A program made the translations under genes and the position numbers. DNA of 64,000 nt, from the NCBI RefSeq assembly GCF_042679085.1, contig NZ_JBHTLQ010000008.1, forward strand, positions 52,082-116,081. The letters run 5' to 3'. Below the pieces are notes generated by a model that was not told where the DNA came from, ran no database searches, and saw only the letters and a program-made list of their open reading frames with translations. Shown here piece after piece: positions 41,481 to 49,813 of this stretch (its first letter is position 1; each line of letters begins with the position of its first letter). This DNA is from Phenylobacterium conjunctum. GTDB taxonomy: Bacteria > Pseudomonadota > Alphaproteobacteria > Caulobacterales > Caulobacteraceae.

Positions 41481-42091
41481 GCGCGCCGCCCAAGACGGTC
41501 CTGACCGCCAGCCCGCAGGAAGAGGCCGCGATCCGCGAGGCGGTCCGCACCGTCGATCCACTTACGCTGGGCGAGGGCCGGGTGATCGCGGGGGCGCAGC
41601 ATGCGCCGGGGCTGACGAGGCTGTTGGAAGACCCGGCGGTGTCAGGGCCGATCTATGACCTGCCCCGGCCGATCACCGAGGCGAACGTCGCCATCTGGAT
41701 CGCCGAATGCGCCCGGCAGCAGGCGGCTGGGGAGGGGGTGCTGATCCTCAGCCTCGATCCGCAGGGCGAGGTCGCGGGCTATTCCAAGTTCAGCGTTTGG
41801 CCTGACCGGTCTTCGGCCGAGATCGCCGGGGCGACGCGTGCGGACCTGCAGGGCCGCGGCCAGGGCGGCCCTGGCGCGGCGCGGTCCTTCGGCTGGATGT
41901 TCGAGGTGCTGGGCGTCCGACTGATCGGCCTGACCGCGGCGCTGGACAATGTCCGCTCCGCCAAGGTGATCGAGGCGGCGGGGTTCGTCTCGATGGGCGA
42001 GCGCGAGGTGGTGCGGCCGGATGGCACGGTGCGGCGGTCGTTGTACTGGGAGATGACCCGCGAGGCGTGGGAGCTGCGGCATCGGCTTTAG
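41477..42091 (+). CDS. GNAT-family N-acetyltransferase
   Basis: The 204-residue GNAT has a degenerate acetyl-CoA loop (GRGQGGPGAARSFGWMFEVLG) and the usual late motif LDNVRSAKVIEAAGFVSMGERE. It resembles acetyltransferases that modify ribosomal proteins or small amines (RimJ-like), but the substrate is not clear. The start ATG overlaps the stop of the preceding acetyltransferase by four bases. It ends 27 bases before the convergent sigma-54-associated small gene. Confidence 0.82.
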   Translation: MSAPPKTVLTASPQEEAAIREAVRTVDPLTLGEGRVIAGAQHAPGLTRLLEDPAVSGPIYDLPRPITEANVAIWIAECARQQAAGEGVLILSLDPQGEVAGYSKFSVWPDRSSAEIAGATRADLQGRGQGGPGAARSFGWMFEVLGVRLIGLTAALDNVRSAKVIEAAGFVSMGEREVVRPDGTVRRSLYWEMTREAWELRHRL

Positions 42092-42118
42092 TTTTGCGTC
42101 CCCAGAAGGGGAGGAACT

Positions 42119-42553
42119 TTAGACCGAGATGTCGATGATCGCCGGGGCGGCGGCCTTGCCGTCCTGGGCGCCCTGGCGGGCCTTGGTTTCGAATTCGGAA
42201 CGCATGGCTTCCTGGATGCGCCGGGTGATTTCTTCCTGGATCGAAGCTTCCGCGCTCTGGCGGTCAGTGGCGTTCATGCCGGACAGGCTGTCCTCGGTGA
42301 GGCCCCGCTCGGACATGATCTGGGCGCGGATCTTCTCCTTCAGCTTCTCCCACTTCTGCTCCTGGGCCCAGGCGTAGATCCCCTTCTTCTTCACCTCGTC
42401 CAGCATCTGCTGCTGGGCGGCCTTACGCGCCTCTGCGGCGGCCTTGGCCTTGTCGGCGGGCGACTGGCTGGTGGTGGGGGAGAGGTTGGCGCCGAGGCCC
42501 AGGGATGAGCTGGCCTGGGCGGCGGGCGCGAAGCCGGAAATCGACATGGACAT
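42119..42553 (-). CDS. Uncharacterised helical protein behind a sigma-54 promoter
   Basis: The 144-residue protein is Ser/Ala/Gln-rich at the N-terminus and then mainly amphipathic helix (KAAAEARKAAQQQMLDEVKKKG, EEITRRIQEAMRSEFETKAR), probably coiled-coil. It has no signal peptide, membrane segment or catalytic motif. It starts at ATG 42553 with CGGAG upstream. A good -24/-12 promoter lies 30 bases before it. In Caulobacterales sigma-54 drives many flagellar and stalk genes, so a link to flagellum or cell-pole development is a reasonable guess, not shown. Confidence 0.72.
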   Translation of the reverse strand: MSMSISGFAPAAQASSSLGLGANLSPTTSQSPADKAKAAAEARKAAQQQMLDEVKKKGIYAWAQEQKWEKLKEKIRAQIMSERGLTEDSLSGMNATDRQSAEASIQEEITRRIQEAMRSEFETKARQGAQDGKAAAPAIIDISV

Positions 42554-42582
42554 GGGCAAGCTCCGAACAGCTTAACCCTAAC

Positions 42583-42599
42583 AAGCAAGTTCGGGGCCA
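42583..42599 (-). promoter_or_regulatory. Sigma-54 (-24/-12) promoter
   Basis: Read on the minus strand the sequence is TGGCCC-CGAAC-TTGCTT, against the consensus TGGCAC-N5-TTGCW. The GG and GC dinucleotides are exactly ten bases apart. The predicted start of transcription near 42573 gives a leader of about 20 bases to the ATG at 42553. One consensus position (A to C) is off. Confidence 0.62.
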
Positions 42600-42625
42600 C
42601 TGACCGGAGCCAGAGAGAGGAGCGT

Positions 42626-42653
42626 TCCCTCTCCCCGCACGCAGGGAGAGGGA
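42626..42653. repeat. Single palindrome related to the larger intergenic repeat
   Basis: TCCCTCTCCC (42626-42635) pairs with GGGAGAGGGA (42644-42653). It matches the terminal hairpins of the element at 55881-55976 and could be a half copy. It lies between the SDR gene at 42663 and the small sigma-54 gene, downstream of the former. Confidence 0.5.
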
Positions 42654-42662
42654 GCTGTGCGA

Positions 42663-43583
42663 TCAGGACTTCGCCGGCGCCGGCGCGGGGGCCGGGCGCT
42701 GCACGTCGAAGAACTTCGGGGCCATCTTCGGGATCGCTTCCGACAGGATGGTGTCGACGGTCCAGCCCTCTTCCTTGGTCACGGTCTCGATGGCCCGCGG
42801 CTGGGAGTAGAGGATGATGTTCTCGCCCGAGGCGCCGAAGATCTGGCCGGAGACGTTGGCCGCCGCCGGGGAGACCATGGCCACGGAGAAGCGGGCCGGT
42901 TGGTCGGCGCGGATCTTCTCGGCCATCACCGCGCGGCGCGCGGCCTGGGCTTCGTCCTTGATCGGCACCGACTGGGTCATCCGGGTCCAGGCCACCGGGG
43001 CCAGGCAGTTGGAGCGGATATTGTTGCGGGCGCCTTCCATGGCGATGATCCGCGACAGACCGGCGATGCCCATCTTGGCCGCGCCGTAGTTGGCCTGGCC
43101 GATGTTGCCCAGAAGGCCCGAGGTCGAGGTGAAGAACATGTAGGCGCCGTCGTTCTGTTCGCGGAACAGCTCGATGGTGGCCCGGGCGACGTTGAACGAG
43201 CCGCGCATGTGCACGTCGATCACGCGATCCCAGTCGTCTTCGCTCATCTTGTGGAACATGACGTCACGCAGGATGCCGGCCGGGTTGATGACCGCATGCA
43301 GGCCGCCGAAGGTGTCCATGGCCTGTTCGACCATGCCCTGGACGGCCTTGTAGTTGGTGACGCTGTCGGAGTTCGAGACCGCCTCGCCGCCGGCGGCGCG
43401 GATTTCCTGGACGACCTTCTCGGCCGGGCCCTGGGAGCCCTCGTCTTCGCCCTTGAGGCCGCCGCCCAGGTCGTTGACCACGACCTTCGCGCCTTCGGCC
43501 GCTGCGATCAGCGCGCAATCGCGCCCGATCCCGTTCCCGCCGCCCGTAACCAGGACGACCTTACCCGTCAAAGCACCCATCAA
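42663..43583 (-). CDS. SDR-family oxidoreductase, peroxisomal MFE-2-like hydroxyacyl-CoA dehydrogenase type
   Basis: The 306-residue SDR begins ALTGKVVLVTGGGNGIGRDCAL with the TGxxxGxG cofactor motif. VVVNDLGGGLKGEDEGSQ and GILRDVMFHKMSEDDWDRVIDVH are typical of the (3R)-hydroxyacyl-CoA dehydrogenase part of MFE-2-like proteins. The catalytic Ser lies in FTSTSGLLG and the Tyr-Lys pair in YGAAK. The usual NNAG motif reads INPAG, an unusual Asn-to-Pro change. The tail is Pro/Ala-rich. It is downstream of the MFS exporter on the same strand (37 bases). Confidence 0.85.
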   Translation of the reverse strand: MMGALTGKVVLVTGGGNGIGRDCALIAAAEGAKVVVNDLGGGLKGEDEGSQGPAEKVVQEIRAAGGEAVSNSDSVTNYKAVQGMVEQAMDTFGGLHAVINPAGILRDVMFHKMSEDDWDRVIDVHMRGSFNVARATIELFREQNDGAYMFFTSTSGLLGNIGQANYGAAKMGIAGLSRIIAMEGARNNIRSNCLAPVAWTRMTQSVPIKDEAQAARRAVMAEKIRADQPARFSVAMVSPAAANVSGQIFGASGENIILYSQPRAIETVTKEEGWTVDTILSEAIPKMAPKFFDVQRPAPAPAPAKS

Positions 43584-43620
43584 ATCATCTCCCTAAAAAA
43601 ATCGAATTATGCCGCCGGAT

Positions 43621-44880
43621 TTATTCGAGCCGGTCGGCGGTGCGCAAGGCTGGGAACAGTCTGGCCCACACTCCGGTGACGATCAACGCGCCGACACCGC
43701 CGAACACCGCGGCGCCGACGGGCCCCAGGAACCGGGCCACGACGCCGCTCTCGAACTCGCCGAGCTCGTTGGAGGCGCCGATGAACAGGGATGACACGGC
43801 GGCCACCCGGCCGCGCATCTGGTCCGGCGTAACGATCTGGACCAGGGTCTGGCGCACGAAAACGCTGAGCATGTCGGCGCCGCCCAGAACAGCCAGGGCC
43901 GCCACCGATAGGGGCAGCCACTTGGACAAGCCGAAGACAATGGTCGCCAGGCCGAACACCGCGACGCCGGCGAACATGAACAGGCCGGCGTGGCGGCGGA
44001 TCGGATAGCCGGCCAGGATGGTGGCCACGATGGTCGCGCCGATAGCCGGCCCGGCGCGCAGGATACCGAAGCCCTCTGGTCCCGCATGCAGGACGTCGCG
44101 CGCGAAGACCGGCAGCAGGGCGGTGGCCCCGCCCAGCAGGACCGCGAAGAGGTCGAGCGAAATGGCGCCGAACACGATCTTGTTGGTCCAGACGTAGCTG
44201 AGGCCCTCCTTCATCAGGTCCCAGCGGGACCCGGGCTGGACCTGGGGACGGACATTGGTGCGGATGCTCAGGATGCAGAGCGCGGCGACCACATAGAGGA
44301 CGACGGTCACGCTGTAGGACAGGCCCACCGAGTGCGAGACCAGGATCCCGCCCATAGCCGGCCCGATGATGGATGCGCCCTGCCAGGCCAGCGAGTTCCA
44401 GGCGATGGCGCGCGGCAGCAGGGACTTGGGCACCAGCATCGGCCCCATGGCGGTCGAGGCCGGCCCCATGAAGGCCCGGCTGGTCCCGAAGGCGGCCGAC
44501 AGCACCAGCAGCAGCGGGATCGAGGCGAAATCGAAGATGGCCGCGCAGGCCAGGATCACCGCCGTTGTGATCTCACCCAGGTAGCAGAGGACGAGGACGA
44601 CCTTGCGATTGTGCCGGTCGGCGGTCTCTCCCGCCGGCAGGGCGAGCAGGAAGACCGGGATGAAGGCCGCCAGGCCGATCATGCCCACATAGAAGGCCGA
44701 CTGGGCGACGCTCATGGTCTCGCGGGCCACGGCGTACATCTGCCACCCCAGGGCCACGCTCTGGATCTGGACGCCAAGGGTTGAGGAGACCCGCGAGGTC
44801 CAGAAGGTCATGAAGTCCCGCCGCTTCAGAAGCGCGGAGACTGTGGAGGGCGGATCGGGCTCGGGCGCGGCGTCGGTCAT
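43621..44880 (-). CDS. MFS transporter, MFS_3/EntS-like exporter
   Basis: The 419-residue protein has about twelve predicted membrane helices. KRRDFMTFWTSRVSSTLGVQIQSVALGWQMY begins the first helix as in the enterobactin-exporter (EntS/MFS_3) group, and the loop ALPAGETADRHNRKVVLV is a clear motif A. This group exports siderophores, drugs or metabolites. It starts at the ATG at 44880 and is followed on the same strand by an SDR gene. The substrate is unknown. Confidence 0.88.
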   Translation of the reverse strand: MTDAAPEPDPPSTVSALLKRRDFMTFWTSRVSSTLGVQIQSVALGWQMYAVARETMSVAQSAFYVGMIGLAAFIPVFLLALPAGETADRHNRKVVLVLCYLGEITTAVILACAAIFDFASIPLLLVLSAAFGTSRAFMGPASTAMGPMLVPKSLLPRAIAWNSLAWQGASIIGPAMGGILVSHSVGLSYSVTVVLYVVAALCILSIRTNVRPQVQPGSRWDLMKEGLSYVWTNKIVFGAISLDLFAVLLGGATALLPVFARDVLHAGPEGFGILRAGPAIGATIVATILAGYPIRRHAGLFMFAGVAVFGLATIVFGLSKWLPLSVAALAVLGGADMLSVFVRQTLVQIVTPDQMRGRVAAVSSLFIGASNELGEFESGVVARFLGPVGAAVFGGVGALIVTGVWARLFPALRTADRLE

Positions 44881-44988
44881 GGGGCGCGCAACTTGGCCCG
44901 CGCCTGCCGCGGGGGCAATGGCGTTGGGGCGTTTTCACATGACGCGCCGTCCGACCCCACCTATGCGGGGTAGGGCAGGGAGACGCGC

Positions 44989-45270
44989 GTGACCGGGTAT
45001 GTGATCGGAGTTCTGGTGGAGCTGTCGGGGGAGCCGGCGCCCGTGCGGTGTTATTTCGCACTGGGGATCGAGGACCGCGCCAAGGCCGAGTGGACGGCGG
45101 TGGATGCGGCCCAGGACGTCGGCCGCATCGCCTCCAGTCCCTACAAGGGCCAGGAGCCGGTGGAGATGCTCGCGGAGCTGACCGCGGCGCGGATGAAAAC
45201 CCTGGGTCTGAAGCCTGGCGAGGTGCGGGCGCTGGGGGTGAACTGGCCCCGGCGCTGGATGACCGGTTGA
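44989..45270 (+). CDS. Hypothetical protein, 93 residues
   Basis: This small soluble protein starts at GTG 44989 with AGGGAGA upstream. It has no signal peptide or membrane helix; secondary structure looks mixed, with a beta-rich N-terminal half (GYVIGVLVELSGEPAPVRCYFALG) and a helical middle (VEMLAELTAARMKTLGL). I do not recognise the family. It is divergent from the MFS exporter and followed by a hairpin that may end its transcript. Codon use matches its neighbours, so it is likely a real gene. Confidence 0.65.
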   Translation: MTGYVIGVLVELSGEPAPVRCYFALGIEDRAKAEWTAVDAAQDVGRIASSPYKGQEPVEMLAELTAARMKTLGLKPGEVRALGVNWPRRWMTG

Positions 45271-45307
45271 CGCCGTGATTGACGCCGTGGCCCCCCGGCC
45301 CTATGGC

Positions 45308-45334
45308 GAAACCGGACTTTCTCTGCCGGGTTTC
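45308..45334 (+). terminator. Hairpin after the 93-residue gene, plus a second inverted repeat to 45429
   Basis: GAAACCGG (45308-45315) pairs with CCGGGTTTC (45326-45334) with one bulge. No T-run follows. Further on, ACTGCGACGA (45349-45358) has its complement TCGTCGCAGT at 45420-45429. The rest of the 45271-45451 gap shows no other feature I can support. Confidence 0.4.
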
Positions 45335-45451
45335 ACGTCAATGCGACGACTGCGACGAACCGGGCGCGCCTGCCGCGCCGCCTGATCCTCCGCCCCGCCA
45401 CCCGCTCGTGGTGACGGGATCGTCGCAGTTTCCCGCCAGAGTATCCCCCGC

Positions 45452-45949
45452 ATGATCGCTTCCCAGACCGCCGCCCAGGCGCCGAAGATCGTTTCCGAAC
45501 AGCCCGAAGACGACGCGGCCATCGAGGCGCTGCTGGATCACGCTTTTGGTCCCGGCCGCTTCGCCAAGTCGTCTGAGCGGGTGCGCGAGGTCGCCGAGTT
45601 CCGGCCCGACCTGTCCTTCTGCGCCTGGGACGGCGAGCGGCTGGTGGGCTCGGTGCGGATGTGGAAGGCGCATGTGGGCGGCGTCGCCCTGATCTTCCTC
45701 GGCCCCCTGGCGGTCGAGGCCGACCAGCGCAAGCATGGGACCGGCGGATTGCTGGTCGAGCGCGCCTGCCAGGCCTGCGAGGCGGCGGGCTTGCCCATCG
45801 TCCTGCTCGTGGGCGATCCACCCTATTTCCAGCGCTTCGGCTTCTCCGCCGATATGACGGCGGCGGTGCGCATGCCGGGGCCGGTGGATCAGCGCCGGAT
45901 CCTGGCGCGCGGTGCTGCGCAGGCGCTGGCGGGGTTGGTCGAGGCCTAG
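45452..45949 (+). CDS. GNAT-family N-acetyltransferase, YhbS-like
   Basis: The 165-residue GNAT resembles the YhbS group of predicted acetyltransferases. GRFAKSSERVREVAEFRPDLSFCAWDGERLVGSVRMW is typical of the N-terminal half, and GPLAVEADQRKHGTGGLLVERACQAC carries the acetyl-CoA loop. LLVGDPPYFQRFGF is the family's conserved end motif. The ATG at 45452 follows a 181-base gap. The substrate is unknown. Confidence 0.87.
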   Translation: MIASQTAAQAPKIVSEQPEDDAAIEALLDHAFGPGRFAKSSERVREVAEFRPDLSFCAWDGERLVGSVRMWKAHVGGVALIFLGPLAVEADQRKHGTGGLLVERACQACEAAGLPIVLLVGDPPYFQRFGFSADMTAAVRMPGPVDQRRILARGAAQALAGLVEA

Positions 45950-45998
45950 TCCCTTAGGACAGGTTGAGGTCGGGGCGGACGCGCCCTAACTTGGGGCC

Positions 45999-46577
45999 AT
46001 GGCGGACACCGACACCAAGACCGGCCTCGATGGCGTGATCGCCGCGGCCAAGACGCAGGCTCCCGGGCGGGGCCTGCCGCCTGTGCACCTGTGGAATCCC
46101 GCCCACTGCGGCGACATCGACATCTTTATCCGCAAGGACGGGGTCTGGTTCCACGAGGGGACCCCGATCGGTCGCGAGGCGTTGGTGCGCCTCTTCTCCA
46201 CCGTGCTGCGCAAGGATCCGGACGGCTTCCACCTGGTCACCCCGGTGGAGAAGATGAAGATCCGGGTCGAGGACGCCCCCTTTGTCGCCACCCGCGTTGA
46301 CCGCGAGGGCGCGGCGCTGAAGTTCCTGACCAATGTCGGCGACGAGGTCGAAGCCGGGCCCGAGACCGGCATCCGGGTCGAGATGGACGCTGACAGCGGC
46401 GAGCCGCGGCCCTATCTGCACGTCCGCCGGGGCCTCGAGGCCCTGATCACCCGACCGGTCTTCTATGAGCTGGTGGAAATGGCTGAAGAGCGCCAGGGGC
46501 CTGAGGGGCCGGAGCTGGGGATCGAGTCCAACGGCGCCTGGTTCCCGCTGGGGCCGCCCGGCCTGCACGTCCTGTGA
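45999..46577 (+). CDS. DUF1285 family protein
   Basis: The 192-residue cytosolic protein matches DUF1285: LPPVHLWNPAHCGDIDIFIRKDGVWFHEGTPIGREALVRLFSTVLRKD, then VTPVEKMKIRVEDAPFVA. The family is common in Proteobacteria and has no agreed function. Its TGA overlaps the GTG of the NUDIX gene, and the CCA-adding enzyme follows, the same DUF1285-NUDIX-cca order seen in many alphaproteobacteria, which hints at an RNA-metabolism link. Confidence 0.88.
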   Translation: MADTDTKTGLDGVIAAAKTQAPGRGLPPVHLWNPAHCGDIDIFIRKDGVWFHEGTPIGREALVRLFSTVLRKDPDGFHLVTPVEKMKIRVEDAPFVATRVDREGAALKFLTNVGDEVEAGPETGIRVEMDADSGEPRPYLHVRRGLEALITRPVFYELVEMAEERQGPEGPELGIESNGAWFPLGPPGLHVL

Positions 46578-47221
46578 GCCCGGCGCGGAGCGCGCCGTCG
46601 GCCGACCTGCGCGACTGGATCATCGGCCATCTCGACCCCTTGGAAGCCCGCGAGCCGGTGGTGGGCGCCTCGGACTTCGACCTGTCGCCTGCTTGGCGAC
46701 CGCCCGCGCCCCAGACCCTGACGCCGGCCGCGGTGCTGGTCGGCCTGATCGAGCGGGAGCACGGCTATTCGGTGCTGCTGACCAAGCGGGTGGACACCTT
46801 GCGCAAGCATGCCGGCCAGGTGGCCTTTCCCGGCGGCCGGCTTGATCCGGGCGAGACGCCCTGGGTCGCCGCCCTGCGCGAGGCCCAGGAGGAGGTCGGG
46901 CTGGAGCCGGACTATGTGACCCTGGGCGGCCTGTCCTCGCCCTACCAGACCGGCACCGGCTACCTGATCACCCCGGTGGTGGGCTTCATCCGCGAGGGCT
47001 TCGACCTGAGGCCCAATCCGGACGAGGTGGCGGACATCTTTGAGACACCGTTCGGCTTCCTGATGGACCCTTCCAATCACGAGGAGCATGAGCGCCAAGG
47101 CCCCGACGGCGAGACACGCCGCTTCTATGCGATGACCCACGAGAACCGCTTCATCTGGGGCGCGACCGCGGGCATGCTCAGGGCCCTCTACGGCCGACTG
47201 TACGGCGCAGCGGTGGCTTAA
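46574..47221 (+). CDS. NUDIX CoA pyrophosphatase
   Basis: The 215-residue protein has the CoA pyrophosphatase form of the NUDIX box: FPGGRLDPGETPWVAALREAQEEVGL, preceded by LTKRVDTLRKHAGQVAFPGG, the UPF0035 signature for CoA-specific members. It would hydrolyse CoA to phosphopantetheine and 3',5'-ADP. The start is GTG 46574 overlapping the DUF1285 stop. It is in a run with the CCA-adding enzyme, 29 bases later. Confidence 0.92.
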   Translation: MSPARSAPSADLRDWIIGHLDPLEAREPVVGASDFDLSPAWRPPAPQTLTPAAVLVGLIEREHGYSVLLTKRVDTLRKHAGQVAFPGGRLDPGETPWVAALREAQEEVGLEPDYVTLGGLSSPYQTGTGYLITPVVGFIREGFDLRPNPDEVADIFETPFGFLMDPSNHEEHERQGPDGETRRFYAMTHENRFIWGATAGMLRALYGRLYGAAVA

Positions 47222-47250
47222 TCGCCGCGCGCAAGAAAGAGCAGGACCCT

Positions 47251-48501
47251 TTGACTTCGAGTATCGGCCAGCGTTCCTGGATGAGCACGCCGCAGGCGAC
47301 TGTGGTGTTGAACGCCCTGGAGGCCAGGGGCGGGGCGGGCTGCGCCCGCTTCGTCGGCGGTTGCGTGCGCAACGCCCTGCTGAACCGCAAGATCGACGAC
47401 ATCGACATCGCCACCCAGCTGACCCCCGATGAGGTGACGGAGGCCTTGCAGGCCGCGGGCGTCAAGGCCGTGCCCACCGGGGTCGAGCACGGCACCATCA
47501 CGGCGGTGGCCGACGGCATGCCCTTCGAGGTCACCACCCTGCGCCGGGACGTCTCCACCGATGGGCGCCGGGCGGTGGTCGCCTTCACCACCGACTGGGC
47601 CGAGGACGCCCAGCGCCGGGATTTCACCCTGAACGCCGTCTATGCCGACCGGGAAGGCACGCTGTTCGACCCCACCGGCCGCGGCGTGGCCGACGGCCTG
47701 GCCGGCCGGATCGTGTTCGTGGGCGATCCCATGACCCGGATCCGCGAGGATTATCTGCGCATCCTGCGCTTTTTCCGGTTCCAGGCCTGGTACGGCAAGG
47801 GCGAGGCTGACGCCAAGGCGCTGGACGCCTGCAAGGCCCTGCGGGACACCCTGTCCGGTCGCCCGGCCGAGCGCACCGCCAAGGAGCTCCTGAAGCTCTT
47901 GGCCGCAGACGAGCCGCGTCCGGCCATGGCCCTGATGGCGTCCACCGGGGTGCTGGCCAAGGTCGTGCCCTTCTGCCCCGGCCTCGAGGCGCTCAACGGC
48001 CTGGTGGAGATCGAGACCTCCCAGCTGTTCGAGAACGATCCGGTGCTGCGTCTAGCGGCCCTGATCCCCGACGACCAGATCAGCGCCGCGCAGGCTGCCG
48101 AGCGTCTGCGCCTGTCCAACGAGGTGCGCGACAGGCTGGTCGCCGCCATGGGCAAGACGCCGCGCATCACCAGCTGGATGAGCCCGCGTGAAAGCCGCCG
48201 GGCCGTCTACGAGATCGGCGCGCGGGCCTTCACCGACCGGGTGAAACTGGCCTGGGCCAGGTCCCAGCGCACGGCGGCCACCCACCAGTGGCGCGGCCTC
48301 CTGGCCCTTGGCGAAAGCTGGACCCCGCCGGCCCTGCCGCTGAGCGGCGAGGACGTGATCAACGCCGGCGTCCCCCGGGGGCCGATGGTCGGGGAGGTGA
48401 TGCGCGAGGTCGAGGCCTGGTGGATCGACCACGATTTCATCGACGACAAGCTGTCGGTGATCGAGAAGCTCAAGGCTGTGGCCCAGGGGATGGTCTATTG
48501 A
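47251..48501 (+). CDS. CCA tRNA nucleotidyltransferase (poly(A) polymerase family)
   Basis: This class II nucleotidyltransferase adds or repairs the CCA end of tRNAs. The 416-residue protein has the catalytic CARFVGGCVRNALLNRKIDDIDIAT block with the DxD carboxylates, the LRRDVSTDGRRAVVAFT-DWAEDAQRRDFTLNAVY block and FDPTGRGVADL-like motif, then REDYLRILRFFRF. The start is probably TTG at 47251 behind GAGCAGGA; an ATG at 47281 is the alternative. The stop TGA overlaps the TTG of the amidotransferase. Confidence 0.92.
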   Translation: MTSSIGQRSWMSTPQATVVLNALEARGGAGCARFVGGCVRNALLNRKIDDIDIATQLTPDEVTEALQAAGVKAVPTGVEHGTITAVADGMPFEVTTLRRDVSTDGRRAVVAFTTDWAEDAQRRDFTLNAVYADREGTLFDPTGRGVADGLAGRIVFVGDPMTRIREDYLRILRFFRFQAWYGKGEADAKALDACKALRDTLSGRPAERTAKELLKLLAADEPRPAMALMASTGVLAKVVPFCPGLEALNGLVEIETSQLFENDPVLRLAALIPDDQISAAQAAERLRLSNEVRDRLVAAMGKTPRITSWMSPRESRRAVYEIGARAFTDRVKLAWARSQRTAATHQWRGLLALGESWTPPALPLSGEDVINAGVPRGPMVGEVMREVEAWWIDHDFIDDKLSVIEKLKAVAQGMVY

Positions 48502-49202
48502 GGCTCGCCATCCTGGAGACCGGCCAGCCGCCGGCCGAGGTGATTGAACGGTTCGGCGACTACCCGTCGATGTTCCGGACCCTGTTCGGCCGCGAGGCCT
48601 ATGCCTACCAGACCTTCGATGTCGCCGCGGGCCAGTATCCCGAGCAGATCGCTGACTTCCCGGCCTATGTGATCACCGGCTCCTCGGCCGGGGTCTATGA
48701 TCCGTTGCCCTGGATCGCGCCGCTGATGGACTTCCTGCGCCAGGCCAAGGGCCAGGCGGCGATGGTCGGGGTCTGCTTCGGCCACCAGGTGATGGCGGAG
48801 GCCTTTGGCGGCAAGGTGATCAAGTCGCCCAAGGGCTGGGGCGTCGGCCTGCACAGCTATGATGTCCGCGAGGGCCGGCCCTGGATGGACGCCGCGCCCC
48901 GCATTGCGGTACCCGCCTCGCACCAGGACCAGGTGGTGGACCTGCCGCCCGGCGCGCGAGTGGTGGCCTCCAGCGACTTCACGCCCTTCGGCATGCTGGC
49001 CTATGACGAGGCCAAAGCCGTCTCGATCCAGCTGCACCCGGAGTTCCAGCCGGACTACGCCAAGGCCCTGATCGAGACCCGGCGCGGGACCCGCTACACC
49101 GACGAACAGGCGGACGCCGCCATCGCCACCTATGACGCCCCGGACGACCGGGCGCGACTGGGCGCCTGGATCCAGGACTTCCTCAAGCGGACCGCTGGCT
49201 AG
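48498..49202 (+). CDS. Class I glutamine amidotransferase
   Basis: The 234-residue protein has the triad of GATase1: nucleophile Cys in VGVCFGHQVMAEAFGG, His in QLHPEFQP and the following Glu. It has no synthetase domain and resembles GMP-synthase-like stand-alone amidotransferases that deamidate gamma-glutamyl compounds. No ATG fits; the TTG at 48498, overlapping the CCA-enzyme stop (TTGA), is the likely start. The stop shares CTAG with the convergent acetyltransferase gene. The true substrate is unknown. Confidence 0.88.
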   Translation: MRLAILETGQPPAEVIERFGDYPSMFRTLFGREAYAYQTFDVAAGQYPEQIADFPAYVITGSSAGVYDPLPWIAPLMDFLRQAKGQAAMVGVCFGHQVMAEAFGGKVIKSPKGWGVGLHSYDVREGRPWMDAAPRIAVPASHQDQVVDLPPGARVVASSDFTPFGMLAYDEAKAVSIQLHPEFQPDYAKALIETRRGTRYTDEQADAAIATYDAPDDRARLGAWIQDFLKRTAG

Positions 49203-49813
49203 AGGTCGATGACCATCCAGACCGTCCCCGGCCAGGGCGGATCGACGGGGAAGCGGCGGAAGCCGTAGCGGTCGTAGAAGCGCAAGGCCCGGTGGTTGCC
49301 GGTGTTGCAGCCCAGGTGGACACCGCGCGCCCCGCGCTCACGGATCAGCTCCAGCCAGGTGGTCACCAGCCGTTCGCCCATCCCCTGGCCCTGCAGCCTG
49401 GGCAGGAGGTTGATGTGCAGGTGCGCGGGGTAGGCGGCGACCAGGGGCGCGGGCGTGGCGACCGGGCGATGGATGCGGGCGGCGCGGCCCTGGTCAGGGG
49501 TGCGCTCAAGCCCCGGCACGCCCTTGGGGTCTGGATAAACTTCGCGCAGGGCCGGCCACCAGTCGCGTTCCTGGCGGGCTTCAAAGGCTGCGGTGTCCAG
49601 GGTCCCGATCATGTAGCCGGCGACGCCCTCGCCATCCTCGACCACCATGGCGAGGTCCGGTTGCAGGGCGGCGTAGGGCGCGGCGTAGATGTCGCCGATG
49701 ATCCTGGGGTCGGCGTAGAGGTGGGTGGCGTCGCCGCCGCTGGCACCGGTCTTCAGGCAGATCTCGTAGAGCGCTGTAAGATCGCCCGGCGCGTAAGGGC
49801 GGATCTGCGCCAT
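49199..49813 (-). CDS. GNAT-family N-acetyltransferase
   Basis: The 204-residue GNAT has an unusual insertion before the acetyl-CoA loop: after MVVEDGEGVAGYMIGTLDT there is a Trp- and Pro-rich stretch, then HLHINLLPRLQGQGMGERLVTTWLELIRERGARGVHLGCNTGNHRALRFYDRYGF. This layout resembles the acetyltransferase-like domain found with some O-GlcNAcases. Its start overlaps the stop of the deacetylase gene by one base (TGATG), so the two work in one transcript, possibly on amino sugars. Confidence 0.85.
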   Translation of the reverse strand: MAQIRPYAPGDLTALYEICLKTGASGGDATHLYADPRIIGDIYAAPYAALQPDLAMVVEDGEGVAGYMIGTLDTAAFEARQERDWWPALREVYPDPKGVPGLERTPDQGRAARIHRPVATPAPLVAAYPAHLHINLLPRLQGQGMGERLVTTWLELIRERGARGVHLGCNTGNHRALRFYDRYGFRRFPVDPPWPGTVWMVIDL

